This document shows, piece by piece, positions 23,977 to 31,989 of a DNA stretch of 64,000 nt (the stretch's first letter is position 1; each line of letters begins with the position of its first letter). The position numbers and the translations under genes are program-made. The notes below the pieces were generated by a model. It was not told the origin of the DNA, did no database searches, and saw nothing but the letters and a program-made list of their open reading frames with translations. Source of the stretch: Sulfobacillus sp. (GTDB lineage: Bacteria > Bacillota > Sulfobacillia > Sulfobacillales > Sulfobacillaceae); the NCBI GenBank assembly GCA_027343695.1, contig DAHWKJ010000022.1, forward strand, positions 39,985-103,984, given 5' to 3'.

Positions 23977-25860
23977 ATGGCACAACCCTTAACCAAAGAC
24001 GGGATGACACCAAAACCGAGACCAGTGGCGCCGTTACCTCCCGTCTTGCGAGGGTTTCTCTGGGCTGCTATTGGATTTATTGTGCTCGCAGCGATGGCGG
24101 CATGGCTCGATCCGAGTCCTGTCAGTCCATATCTTACGGCAGTTGGCGCCATAGCAGGATGGTTTGGCGCGGTGATTGGGTGGCTTTTAGGGATTGGTGG
24201 CTACGAACATATTGTCAAACCGATGATGGGCTTCCCATCGCCTGCGGTGCGGACTTCAGGATGGCGCCGATACTACGAATATGCGCTGGATCATAAAGTG
24301 ATCGGCCTTCAGTATCTTGGAGCCTCAACGGGGACATTTTTCATCGCAGGTCTCATCGCCATGGCCATGCGCTTTCAATTGATGAACTATCGGCCGACCT
24401 TGTTCCATTATCCCCAGGACTATCTCAATGCCGTGGGCATTCACGGGACCCTGATGATGTTTACGGTAGCCACGGTAGCCATGGTCGGGGGGCTTGGGAA
24501 TTATTTTGTGCCTCTCATGATTGGAACGCGTGAGACCATGTTTCCTAAGGCCTCGGGCCTTTCAGTGTGGTTGGTACCCCTAGGCGTGTTGACGGTGGCT
24601 ATGTCGCCGTTATTGGGACAGTGGACGACGGGATGGCGGGGCTATGAGCCCTTAGCGGCTTCGGATGGCAATGGTCTCCTCTATTATTACATGGGGGTTT
24701 TTGCCCTGACGACGTCTTCACTGATTGTGGCCATTAACTTAACTGCGACCATTCTCTTTAAGCGCACCAAAGGCATGACTTGGAACCGTCTTCCGCTTTT
24801 TGCCTGGGGGATCCTTACGGTTTCTCTGTTGAACATTATCTGGCTTCCAGAGATTCAAACCACCTTCATCTTGGGCATGTTAGACAAAGTTATGCCGCTC
24901 AACCTCTTTAATGTGTTCGGACAACCTTTAGGCTACGAGTATCTATTTTGGTTGTTCGGACATCCCGAGGTGTACATTGTGGTGCTGCCGGCTTTGGCGA
25001 TTTGGAGTGAAATCATTCCGGTCATGGGGCGAAAGTCTCTCTTTGCCCGACCGATCGCCGTACTAGGGCTAGTCTTCGTGATGTTGTTGTCAGGGATGGT
25101 TTGGGCGCATCACATGTTCACCATGATGCGATACAGTGAGATGTTGCCGTTTTCGTTCTTTACTGAGATGATTTCGATTCCGACAGGATTTGCCTATCTG
25201 GCTGTGATCGGAACGCTATGGAACTCTCGACTGCGCTTGACGACGCCGACCTTGTTGGTCCTCATGAGTATGTTCAACTTCCTGATTGGCGGACTAACAG
25301 GGCTCTTTTTGGCTGACGTGCCTGCCAATCTTCAATTACACAACACGTTCTTTGTGGTGGGCCATTTCCATTACACCATCATCGGGGGAATGGTATTTAG
25401 CTGGATGGCAGCCATGTACTATTGGCTTCCGAAATTCTCAGGACGCACCTACAGCGAGTTCTGGGGCAAATTTGGAGCCATTTGGGTCTTTGTGGCCTTT
25501 AATGCGACATTCCTAAACTTCTTTATCCTCGGTCTACACGGCATGAACCGTTGGGTGAGTGCGTATCCCAAATACCTTCAACCCGAGAACTTTTGGACAT
25601 CGATTGCGGCGTTCTTCTTGGGTGCCGGATTTGCGATTAATGTGATTCACATTGTGTGGGCATGGGTCAAGGGCCCCAAAGTTCGAGAAAACCCATGGGA
25701 TGCCAAAACGTTGGAATGGCGGACGTCATCGCCGCCGCCGACCAAGAATTTTGACACACTGCCGGTGGTGGTCGGTAGTTTCTACACATACGGTGACGGC
25801 GTACCGGACCCTGTGGAAATGCCCGTTGCGGGGATAGATACCAAGGACTCTCGTGTTTAA
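23977..25860 (+). CDS. coxA: Haem-copper oxidase subunit I
   Basis: The catalytic subunit, 627 residues, carries all metal ligands: H156 (IHGTLMMF) and H465 for the low-spin haem, H463 for the high-spin haem (GHFHYT), and H329 (GHPEVY), H378 and H379 (AHHMF) for CuB. The cross-link Tyr is in GHPEVY. Two extra membrane helices (about residues 24-80) precede canonical helix I. In the K-channel region the motif PTGFAYL has Ala406 where A-type enzymes have the conserved Lys (PTGVKIF). Glu186 stands where the D-channel entrance Asp would be. ATG 23977 has AAAGGAGG six bases upstream. Confidence 0.94.
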   Translation: MAQPLTKDGMTPKPRPVAPLPPVLRGFLWAAIGFIVLAAMAAWLDPSPVSPYLTAVGAIAGWFGAVIGWLLGIGGYEHIVKPMMGFPSPAVRTSGWRRYYEYALDHKVIGLQYLGASTGTFFIAGLIAMAMRFQLMNYRPTLFHYPQDYLNAVGIHGTLMMFTVATVAMVGGLGNYFVPLMIGTRETMFPKASGLSVWLVPLGVLTVAMSPLLGQWTTGWRGYEPLAASDGNGLLYYYMGVFALTTSSLIVAINLTATILFKRTKGMTWNRLPLFAWGILTVSLLNIIWLPEIQTTFILGMLDKVMPLNLFNVFGQPLGYEYLFWLFGHPEVYIVVLPALAIWSEIIPVMGRKSLFARPIAVLGLVFVMLLSGMVWAHHMFTMMRYSEMLPFSFFTEMISIPTGFAYLAVIGTLWNSRLRLTTPTLLVLMSMFNFLIGGLTGLFLADVPANLQLHNTFFVVGHFHYTIIGGMVFSWMAAMYYWLPKFSGRTYSEFWGKFGAIWVFVAFNATFLNFFILGLHGMNRWVSAYPKYLQPENFWTSIAAFFLGAGFAINVIHIVWAWVKGPKVRENPWDAKTLEWRTSSPPPTKNFDTLPVVVGSFYTYGDGVPDPVEMPVAGIDTKDSRV

Positions 25861-25896
25861 CGAGACGGGATCTCTTGACGAAAGGAGCAGTGCGTA

Positions 25897-26463
25897 ATGT
25901 CCGTGAAAAATCCGTTACCAGCCCAAGAGAACGGTCTTGAAATCAAGCATTACCGGGCAGGATTTTCCTTGTTTCTCATTAGCCAAGGCGTTGTGTTCTT
26001 GGTGCTAATTGCCGTGCGTTACCTCATCGCGGGCTCGACGGTAGGCCCTTACAGCCAGTGGCTAGGGGCTGCGGTGACGGTTGTGATTCTATGGAGTGCC
26101 ATTCAAGCAAAGCGGGCGAACTTGGCCGCAGATCAAGGGAATCACGAGGCAATCCTGAAGCGATTACACGGCGCTTTTTGGCTGGGTGTCTTAGCGTTCC
26201 TGCTAGTCGTGCTCACGTGGGTTGGGGTTCGAGCGGGGGGATATCCGGTCAAAATGCCATCGCTTGAAGTATTTTGGGTGGCCACCGGATTTTGGCTGGT
26301 GTATGTATTGCTAGGACTATTCGTGCTGTTTGCAGCCCGATCGCGGGGCATGCGGGTGGGATATAGTCCGGCGAGTCATTGGGATTTGGAAGCGAGCTCG
26401 CGGTTTTGGTCGCTGGTGGCGTTGGGATGGGTGGCGCTTTGGATCGCATTCTTCTTGATCTAA
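25897..26463 (+). CDS. coxC: Haem-copper oxidase subunit III
   Basis: This 188-residue five-helix protein of the CyoC/CoxC family has helices such as YRAGFSLFLISQGVVFLVLIA, WLGAAVTVVILWSAIQA, LHGAFWLGVLAFLLVVLTWV, VFWVATGFWLVYVLLGLFVL and FWSLVALGWVALWIAFF. Subunit III stabilises subunit I and feeds the D pathway. The length is close to five-helix versions (about 190-210). GAAAGGAG lies before the ATG. It sits between coxA and a 62-residue protein. Confidence 0.85.
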   Translation: MSVKNPLPAQENGLEIKHYRAGFSLFLISQGVVFLVLIAVRYLIAGSTVGPYSQWLGAAVTVVILWSAIQAKRANLAADQGNHEAILKRLHGAFWLGVLAFLLVVLTWVGVRAGGYPVKMPSLEVFWVATGFWLVYVLLGLFVLFAARSRGMRVGYSPASHWDLEASSRFWSLVALGWVALWIAFFLI

Positions 26464-26508
26464 TTCTCCATGGCTTTAACAACGCGGCAATAGAAAGGAG
26501 CACTGACA

Positions 26509-26697
26509 ATGCACGGTCGATTTTTTCCGTCTCTACCCTTTCGGATTCCCCATTCGCCAGGTATTGCGCATTGGTGGGATATTTTTTGGTGGATCTTTCA
26601 GCTAGTCGTGATGACCTCGATGGTATTGTTGCTACGGCACTGGGCTCTTTCGTTTGACCGTGAGTACCAGCAATCAGGGGATCGTTCTACGAAGTAG
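26509..26697 (+). CDS. Small single-helix oxidase subunit (subunit IV-like)
   Basis: This 62-residue protein has one membrane helix (WDIFWWIFQLVVMTSMVLLLR) flanked by a Pro/His-rich N-terminus and a charged C-terminus. It starts 45 bases after coxC, with AGAAAGGAG about nine bases before the ATG, and precedes ctaB. Position and size fit a small accessory oxidase subunit. Sequence alone does not place it in the CtaF/CyoD family. Confidence 0.6.
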   Translation: MHGRFFPSLPFRIPHSPGIAHWWDIFWWIFQLVVMTSMVLLLRHWALSFDREYQQSGDRSTK

Positions 26698-26749
26698 AAT
26701 GCGTCGATTCCACCATAAAGCCCAGGAATATCTGGATAGGGGGTAAGGG

Positions 26750-27664
26750 ATGCAAAATCTTCCCGCGGGCGATCATGAAACACGGTTGACACTGGATCCG
26801 CCGCGACGCTGGGTGGAACTCGGGCGCGATTACTTGTCGTTAACGAAACCGGGAATCGTGGTGTGGTTGATGATTACGGCGTTTTGCGCCATGGTCGTGG
26901 CCGACCATGGGCTGCCACCGATGGCTAAAAGTGTGGCAACGCTGGTGGGCCTTGCCATCTCGGCCGGCGGCGCCCATGCGGTGAACATGTGGTACGACAG
27001 GGATATCGATCAGATTATGGATCGCACTAAGAACCGGCCGGTAGCAGCCGGTCGGATCCCTGCTCGTCGTGCTCTGGTACTTGGGATTGCGGCGGGTTGC
27101 GGTGCGTTTATGATCCAGGCCACCCTGGTGAACTGGTTGACGGCATGGAGTTGTCTAGGTGGCTATCTGGTGTACGTTTTCGTCTATACGGTTTGGTTAA
27201 AGCGGCGATCTCCGCAAAATATCGTGATCGGTGGGGCAGCAGGAGCCTTTCCACCGATTGTCGGATGGGCAGCGATCACGGACCACGTGGGCTTAGTGGC
27301 GGGACTCATGTTCCTGTTAGTGTTTTTGTGGACTCCTCCACATTTTTGGTCGTTAGCCCTCTACAAGCAAAGTGACTATCGGCGGGCTAAGATTCCGATG
27401 ATGCCGATTGTTAACGGATATCGGACCACGACGATCCAGACCTTGGTGTACACCGGACTGACCGTCGTCACATCACTCGCTTTATATTGGGTTGCCAGGT
27501 TGTCTTGGATGTATCTGGTGATAGCGCTCGGGATGGGGGCCACATTCCTGGTGTACCAAGTGCGTTTACTTAGCACCGCGGATAAGACCGGAGATTGGGC
27601 CAAGCGCAACTTTAAATTCTCCCTGCTCTATATTGTGGTGCTGTTTGCGGCAATGGTCGTCTAG
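26750..27664 (+). CDS. ctaB: Protohaem IX farnesyltransferase (haem O synthase)
   Basis: The enzyme adds a farnesyl group to haem B, giving haem O for the oxidase. The 304-residue membrane protein belongs to the UbiA prenyltransferase superfamily, with the Asp-rich motifs NMWYDRDIDQIMDRTKNRP and later YKQSDYRRAKIPMM, and about eight to nine membrane helices. It follows the oxidase subunits with the same orientation and ends at a strong terminator, so it is probably the last gene of the operon. A haem A synthase gene (ctaA) is not in the window, so whether the oxidase uses haem A or O is open. Confidence 0.93.
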   Translation: MQNLPAGDHETRLTLDPPRRWVELGRDYLSLTKPGIVVWLMITAFCAMVVADHGLPPMAKSVATLVGLAISAGGAHAVNMWYDRDIDQIMDRTKNRPVAAGRIPARRALVLGIAAGCGAFMIQATLVNWLTAWSCLGGYLVYVFVYTVWLKRRSPQNIVIGGAAGAFPPIVGWAAITDHVGLVAGLMFLLVFLWTPPHFWSLALYKQSDYRRAKIPMMPIVNGYRTTTIQTLVYTGLTVVTSLALYWVARLSWMYLVIALGMGATFLVYQVRLLSTADKTGDWAKRNFKFSLLYIVVLFAAMVV

Positions 27665-27696
27665 TCTTCAGTGAACGCTCTCTACGGTTGTCGTAT

Positions 27697-27734
27697 AAGG
27701 CCCTGACTGCAAAACGGAATCAGGGCCTTTTTTT
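27697..27734 (+). terminator. Terminator of the oxidase cluster
   Basis: A perfect 10-bp stem (27697-27706 with 27720-27729) with a 13-base loop is followed by seven T residues (27728-27734, overlapping the stem end). It closes the ctaB transcript and precedes a convergent MFS gene. Confidence 0.92.
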
Positions 27735-27749
27735 CCTATTGTTGTCCCT

Positions 27750-29141
27750 TTACTCGTTCACCACGCGAACCCACTTGCCCTTGGTCTTAGACGGGTCCTC
27801 CAGTTCTTCTAAGCTCATCTGACTAGGCTCGGGAAGTAGTAAGGTTAGGAGCACGCCGATAATGGCAAACCCGAAGGTGATTAAGAGGGTGCCACGTAGG
27901 CCCAAGGCCGCGTTTAAGAGGGGGAATACAAACACCCCGACAAATGCCCCTAGCTTAGCCACGCCCGCCGAGATTCCGTGTCCGGTAGCGCGGACACTGG
28001 TCGGATACACTTCGGCCGATATGACGAAGGTTGTCGTGTTGGGCCCGAACTCCGCGAAAAAATAACTGAATCCAAAGATAAGGAGGAAGGGGATAACATC
28101 TTTGGTGAGACCCGGTACGATCCCGATGACCCCAAACGCTGAACCCATGAGAAGGAATCCCATCCATTGCAGCTTTTTGTGTCCAATCTTATCAATTGTA
28201 AAAAATGCGAGGATATAACCCGGGACGGCCGCCACCGCAAAGATAATCAGGGACCACGCGATGGTGGCGGTCGCGGTCGCGTGCGGCGCCACCGCTTTGA
28301 GCACCAAGGGAAGCGAGATCGAGTTCCCGTAGTAGGCATAATCGAATACGGCCCAACTGCCTGCGGTACCCAGTAAAAGGACCCAGTACCGCGATTGGGA
28401 GAGCATGGATCCGAGTGTCAATCGTTTGACGGGCTCAGCGTCTGTGGCACTAGCGGTCAGCCCGCCCGAGAACTGGGATAATTTGATTTGCGCTTCGGCG
28501 CTTTGACCTTTGACTTGAGCCAAATAGCGAGGCGATTCCGGCATCTTGCGACGCAATATAATGACGGCCAAGGCGGGAATAGCGCCGAGGCCGAGCATGA
28601 GACGCCACGCAACGTGCGGGTTGATTCCTGATGCTAGCAAGGTCAGGGCCACGATAGGACCGGCGATAAGGCCCAGGGCTTGCATGGAAAAGACCAAGCT
28701 CACCAATTTGCCGCGGTCTTTCGTGTTCGCATATTCGCTCATGAGGACCGCGGAGACGGGATAGTCGCCGCCAATTCCGAGGCCCATAATGAACCGAAAG
28801 GCAAGCAGCCACAGGATGCTCGGGGCGAAAGCGGACGCAATGGCTCCGGCTGCCATGAGGGCCGCTTCGAGGCCGTAGATTTTCTTGCGACCGAAGAGGT
28901 CCGCCAATCGCCCGAATAACAGGGCCCCCAAAAAGGCTGCTAGGAGGGCGGTAGAGCCTAAAAAGCCGACCATCACACTAGAGGGATGCCACTCTGCTTT
29001 GATTAACACCAAGGCTGCACCGATGATAAAGAGATCATAGGCGTCGGTAAAAAAACCCATTCCTGCCGTCAAAACGGCACGAAGGTGAAAAAGTCCGAGC
29101 GGCGCTTCGTTTAAGCTTTGAGTAACCGTTTTCGTTGTCAT
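27750..29141 (-). CDS. MFS transporter (metabolite or phosphate:H+ symporter type)
   Basis: This 463-residue protein has about 12 hydrophobic helices and MFS signatures: FLGALLFGRLADLFGRKKIYG between helices 2 and 3, and FIMGLGIGGDYPVSAVLMSEY in helix 4-5. The GGDYP/SEY motif and FFTDAYDLF in helix 1 are typical of the phosphate/sugar porter branch (PHS-like). The substrate is not certain. ATG 29141 has AAGGAGG five bases upstream and fits the family start. A longer frame up to 29222 has a poor start. It is convergent with ctaB and preceded by the tRNA cluster on the same strand. Confidence 0.82.
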   Translation of the reverse strand: MTTKTVTQSLNEAPLGLFHLRAVLTAGMGFFTDAYDLFIIGAALVLIKAEWHPSSVMVGFLGSTALLAAFLGALLFGRLADLFGRKKIYGLEAALMAAGAIASAFAPSILWLLAFRFIMGLGIGGDYPVSAVLMSEYANTKDRGKLVSLVFSMQALGLIAGPIVALTLLASGINPHVAWRLMLGLGAIPALAVIILRRKMPESPRYLAQVKGQSAEAQIKLSQFSGGLTASATDAEPVKRLTLGSMLSQSRYWVLLLGTAGSWAVFDYAYYGNSISLPLVLKAVAPHATATATIAWSLIIFAVAAVPGYILAFFTIDKIGHKKLQWMGFLLMGSAFGVIGIVPGLTKDVIPFLLIFGFSYFFAEFGPNTTTFVISAEVYPTSVRATGHGISAGVAKLGAFVGVFVFPLLNAALGLRGTLLITFGFAIIGVLLTLLLPEPSQMSLEELEDPSKTKGKWVRVVNE

Positions 29142-29305
29142 AAGAGCCTCCTTATCATTGCCCATCACGATAGTAGGCGATAGTACCTCATGGGTAGTAT
29201 GCGAGGGAGGCCTTGGGATCATGCGACGAATTCATAAAGGTCAGAGGAATAGTCCGTGAAGGGTTTCATCATTTGCCAGACTGCCCAATCCTGTCCTTGG
29301 GAACA

Positions 29306-29338
29306 ATAAAAAACCCGCACTGGCTGATCGCCATGCGG
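29306..29338 (-). terminator. Terminator of the tRNA operon
   Basis: On the minus strand CCGCATGGC pairs with GCCAGTGCGG through a 5-base loop with one bulged G, followed by a run of T residues (GTTTTTTATTG). It lies just downstream of the tRNA-Val gene and upstream of the MFS gene. Confidence 0.85.
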
Positions 29339-29345
29339 ATCCTAA

Positions 29346-29420
29346 TGGTGGGCACGACAGGTATCGGACCTGTGACCTCTTGCGTGTGAAGCAAGCGCTC
29401 TACCACTGAGCTACGCGCCC
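29346..29420 (-). tRNA. tRNA-Val (CAC)
   Basis: The 75-base gene including an encoded CCA folds into a full cloverleaf. The acceptor stem is GGGCGCG/CGTGCCC, the D arm begins TAGCTCAGTGGTAGAGC, and the anticodon loop TTCACAC has anticodon CAC for GUG codons. It is the last of three tRNA genes on the minus strand. Confidence 0.95.
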
Positions 29421-29452
29421 AAATATTTGTCACGTGCGGTAATTCTTTTGGT

Positions 29453-29527
29453 TGGTGGGCCCAGAAGGATTCGAACCTCCGACCAACCGGTTATGAGCCG
29501 GCAGCTCTACCGCTGAGCTATGGGCCC
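29453..29527 (-). tRNA. tRNA with CAT anticodon (elongator Met or lysidine-modified Ile)
   Basis: The 75-base gene has acceptor stem GGGCCCA with an encoded CCA, and the anticodon loop CTCATAA has anticodon CAT. The acceptor starts with paired G-C bases, so it is not an initiator. A CAT anticodon in the context CTCATAA is also seen in tRNA-Ile2 whose C34 is converted to lysidine, so Met versus Ile needs an identity model. Confidence 0.9.
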
Positions 29528-29534
29528 AAAAAAA

Positions 29535-29609
29535 TGGCTCCTCGAGTAGGACTCGAACCTACAACCACCCGGTTAACAGCCGGGTGCTCTACCATTGAGC
29601 TATCGAGGA
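29535..29609 (-). tRNA. tRNA-Asn (GTT)
   Basis: The 75-base gene with an encoded CCA has acceptor stem TCCTCGA/TCGAGGA, discriminator G73, and anticodon loop CTGTTAA with anticodon GTT. It is the first gene of the three-tRNA operon. Its promoter lies about 20 bases upstream. Confidence 0.95.
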
Positions 29610-29626
29610 GTGTTCCGACAAATGAC

Positions 29627-29655
29627 ATGGTAACAGGAGAGTGCATTGACGTCAA
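29627..29655 (-). promoter_or_regulatory. Promoter of the tRNA operon
   Basis: On the minus strand TTGACG (29655-29650) and TACCAT (29632-29627) are 17 bases apart, about 18 bases before the first base of tRNA-Asn. Confidence 0.75.
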
Positions 29656-29770
29656 GTGCCTGGCATGCGTTTTTGCGGTTCGGCCAGTTCTACCAACTTT
29701 TCGCGGGGGAGGTAGGAAATTGGCAAAAGGCGTCGAATTGATCAGAGGAGAAACCTCAGGGAGGATTACC

Positions 29771-30367
29771 GTGGCTGGAAATATTAAGGTCATTACAGGG
29801 GAAATGTTTTCCGGTAAGTCTAAAGAGTTGTCGCGGCTTATCGAACGGGCTCTCATTGCCGATTTGACCGTAGATGTCTTTTATCCCATTTTCTCGTCTA
29901 GAGATAGCTCAAGGGACATCGAAAATCGGGTTGCGGAATTGACCGGGCAACTGGTCGTCATGGGAGTAACCGAAGGTCGGGCCGGCGAGATCCTCCAGTT
30001 AATGAATCCTGAAGCGGATGTGATTGCTGTCGATGAAGCACAATTCTTTAGCCCAGACTTAGTCGATGTGGTGAAGCACCTCCGGCATCAAGGGAAACGG
30101 GTTTTAATCGCGGGTTTAGACATGGATTACCAAGAGCATCCGTTTGGCTGCATGGGGGCGCTTATGTGTTTGGCCGACGACGTTATGAAGGTTCACGCGG
30201 TATGTACGTCTTGTAAAAAATCTGATGCGTTTATTTCATACCGCTTGACCGGCGAAGCGGATCAAGTGGTCGTGGGTGAACGTAATTATACCGCCCTCTG
30301 TGTGGAATGCTATGATCGCATCATGCGGATCAAACAGGAGAGGACGACCGATTACCAGACCGCTTGA
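29771..30367 (+). CDS. tdk: Thymidine kinase (type II)
   Basis: The enzyme phosphorylates thymidine in nucleotide salvage. The 198-residue protein has Walker A GEMFSGKS near the start, DEAQFF as the Walker B-like motif, and the zinc-binding pairs CTSC and CVEC in the lasso region. GTG 29771 is chosen because GGGAGG lies six bases upstream and the family begins here. The frame is open back to 29534 only because it reads through tRNA-Asn. The next gene overlaps its 3' end. Confidence 0.94.
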   Translation: MAGNIKVITGEMFSGKSKELSRLIERALIADLTVDVFYPIFSSRDSSRDIENRVAELTGQLVVMGVTEGRAGEILQLMNPEADVIAVDEAQFFSPDLVDVVKHLRHQGKRVLIAGLDMDYQEHPFGCMGALMCLADDVMKVHAVCTSCKKSDAFISYRLTGEADQVVVGERNYTALCVECYDRIMRIKQERTTDYQTA

Positions 30368-31025
30368 ACAGCGATTACGAGTTTTGGGCGATCTTTGTGC
30401 CCCCTACGCTAGAATTGCCGATGTTGGGGCAGGGCAAGGACGCCTTAGTCGACGGCTCGCAGAGAAGGGCGCGGTCGTCTATGCGACCGAGCGCACGCCG
30501 CGGGGCGTTACCGCATTACAACGGTACTTGGCTCACACCCCGATTACCGTCTTGGAGGGGGATGGGCTCGGACCCTTGGTGGGACACGTTCCGTTTGACG
30601 CGGTGGTGATGGCGGGTATGGGGAGTGTCGTCATCCAACATATATTGGACCAACGGACACAATTGGGCTATCGGCCTCGATTCGTGATCCAAGTGGTGCA
30701 AGGTATGATTGCCGTACATCGTTATTTATGGAACAGAAGGGCATTGGTGCATAGTGCGCAGTTCGTCCAAGAACGCGGAAGAATTTATGCGACCTGGGTC
30801 GTAACCTTTCCACCCTCCGATGAACCCGTGGGGGATTGGAGCAGTCGCGGCCTGCTCCATGAGTTCGCGGGCGACCCCCTCTGGTCCGAAGTGTGTGGGC
30901 ACGAGACCCAGATTCGCCAAACTCGACTGGCTCGGTCACTGCCTGAATCCGAACGGATGAGGATTCAAGAGGAACTGCAATATTGGCAAGGACAATGGGA
31001 GTTGGCGACGCTAGACAGATCGTAA
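30351..31025 (+). CDS. trmK: tRNA (adenine(22)-N(1))-methyltransferase
   Basis: TrmK methylates A22 of tRNA. The 224-residue frame has the expected class I SAM core (ARIADVGAGQGRLSRRLAEKG, then FDAVVMAGMGS) and the aligned family N-terminus (RPLEQRLRVLG), with the C-terminal coiled region RIQEELQYWQGQWELA. The best start is ATT at 30351, with AGGAGAGG seven bases upstream, overlapping the end of tdk by 17 bases. ATG codons further up (30276, 30309) lie in the tdk coding region without good ribosome sites and add non-family residues. AUU starts are rare (infC, pcnB), so this start is unproven. Confidence 0.8.
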   Translation: MTRPLEQRLRVLGDLCAPYARIADVGAGQGRLSRRLAEKGAVVYATERTPRGVTALQRYLAHTPITVLEGDGLGPLVGHVPFDAVVMAGMGSVVIQHILDQRTQLGYRPRFVIQVVQGMIAVHRYLWNRRALVHSAQFVQERGRIYATWVVTFPPSDEPVGDWSSRGLLHEFAGDPLWSEVCGHETQIRQTRLARSLPESERMRIQEELQYWQGQWELATLDRS

Positions 31026-31077
31026 ACGTTCCGGTATTTTGAGGACACGACAAGGAGCGGGAGCGTATCGGCTAGAC

Positions 31078-31548
31078 ATGGAACAGCAAATGGAAGAAAT
31101 CAAAGTCTATACCGATGGGGCGTGTAGCAATAATCAGGCGCCGGGTGGCCAACCCGGGGGCTGGGGTTGTGTTTTCGTCAATGGCGAATCTTTTTCCGGC
31201 GCGGATCTACTGACGACGAATAATCGGATGGAAATGACCGCCGTGATTGAGGCCCTGAGCCACACCGAAAGAGGCGCTGCGGTCGCTGTTTTTAGTGATT
31301 CCGCGTACGTCATTAATGCCTTTGTGCAAAATTGGTTCAAGGGATGGGAATCTCGGGGATGGAAAAATGCCAAGGGTCAGCCGGTGGAGAATCAGGACTT
31401 GTGGCGCCGTATGCGGACATTGGTCATGGAACGCCGGGTGCGCTGGGTGAAAGTAAAGGGCCATGCGGGTGACGTATATAATGAAATGGCGGATCGGCTT
31501 GCTGTCAATGCCATGCATGCGTTGATGGCAAAACATGCACGGCGATGA
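31078..31548 (+). CDS. rnhA: Ribonuclease HI
   Basis: RNase HI cleaves the RNA of RNA-DNA hybrids. The 156-residue protein has the catalytic acids in order: KVYTDGACSNN (Asp), NRMEMTAVIEAL (Glu), VFSDSAYV (Asp) and HAGDVYNEMADRLA (His/Asp), with the handle region around GWESRGWKN. ATG 31078 is used because the family begins there. The AAGGAG further up is rather far (about 20 bases). It follows trmK by 52 bases and precedes rnpB. Confidence 0.93.
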   Translation: MEQQMEEIKVYTDGACSNNQAPGGQPGGWGCVFVNGESFSGADLLTTNNRMEMTAVIEALSHTERGAAVAVFSDSAYVINAFVQNWFKGWESRGWKNAKGQPVENQDLWRRMRTLVMERRVRWVKVKGHAGDVYNEMADRLAVNAMHALMAKHARR

Positions 31549-31560
31549 GAAAAGTGGTTG

Positions 31561-31589
31561 TTGACGTCGGTGCCGATTGGGGCGATAAT
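31561..31589 (+). promoter_or_regulatory. Promoter of rnpB
   Basis: TTGACG (31561-31566) and GATAAT (31584-31589) are separated by 17 bases. The expected transcription start (about 31596-31601) matches the first pairing base of the RNase P RNA. Confidence 0.8.
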
Positions 31590-31600
31590 AATAGTCCGAT

Positions 31601-31954
31601 GTGCGAGCTAGCTAGACGATCGCGGGCATAGTGCCGCAAGGCCGTGTCTGAGGAAAGTCCGAGCTGCATAGAGCAGAGTGCTGGATAACGTCCAGTGGGG
31701 GAAACCCTAAGGAAAGTGCCACAGAAAACAAACCGCCTCGGATATTCCGGGGTAAGGATGAAACGGTGCGGTAAGAGCGCACCAGGGCTCAGGTGACTGA
31801 TGCTCTTGGTAAACCCCACTCGCAGCAAGACCTAATAGGGGGAGGATGAGGCTGCTCGCCGACTTCCCGGGTTGGTCGCTTGAGGCCTTGGGTAACTAGG
31901 GTCCCAGATAAATGATCGTTCACGACAGAACTCGGCTTATCGGCTAACTCGCAT
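31601..31954 (+). ncRNA. rnpB: RNase P RNA, class A
   Basis: The RNA subunit of RNase P removes tRNA 5' leaders. Conserved landmarks are GAGGAAAGTCCGAGCT near the 5' end, ACAGAAAACAAACCGCC, GGTAAGGATGAAACGGTGCG with GGTAAGAGCGCACC, and GGTAAACCCC toward the 3' end. The P1 helix is seen: TGCGAG (31602-31607) pairs with CTCGCA (31948-31953), and TAGC pairs with GCTA inside. The architecture is class A rather than the Bacillus class B. The ends are set by P1 and are good to a few bases. It has its own promoter and a hairpin after it. Confidence 0.95.
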
Positions 31955-31957
31955 CGC

Positions 31958-31989
31958 AGAAGCTATCCTATACAGGATGGCTTCTTTTG
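31958..31989. terminator. Hairpin ending rnpB, inside the murI 3' end
   Basis: AGAAGC (31958-31963) pairs with GCTTCT (31980-31985) with further inner pairing ATCCT/AGGAT, followed by TTTTG on the plus strand. It terminates rnpB and overlaps the last codons of the convergent murI. Confidence 0.8.

Noticed and set aside
29534..29770. Long open frame running into thymidine kinase
   Set aside because: It reads through the tRNA-Asn gene on the opposite strand. The true start is GTG 29771 with its own ribosome site.
31505..31828. Frame opposite rnpB
   Set aside because: The region is a structured RNA gene, so the frame is fortuitous.
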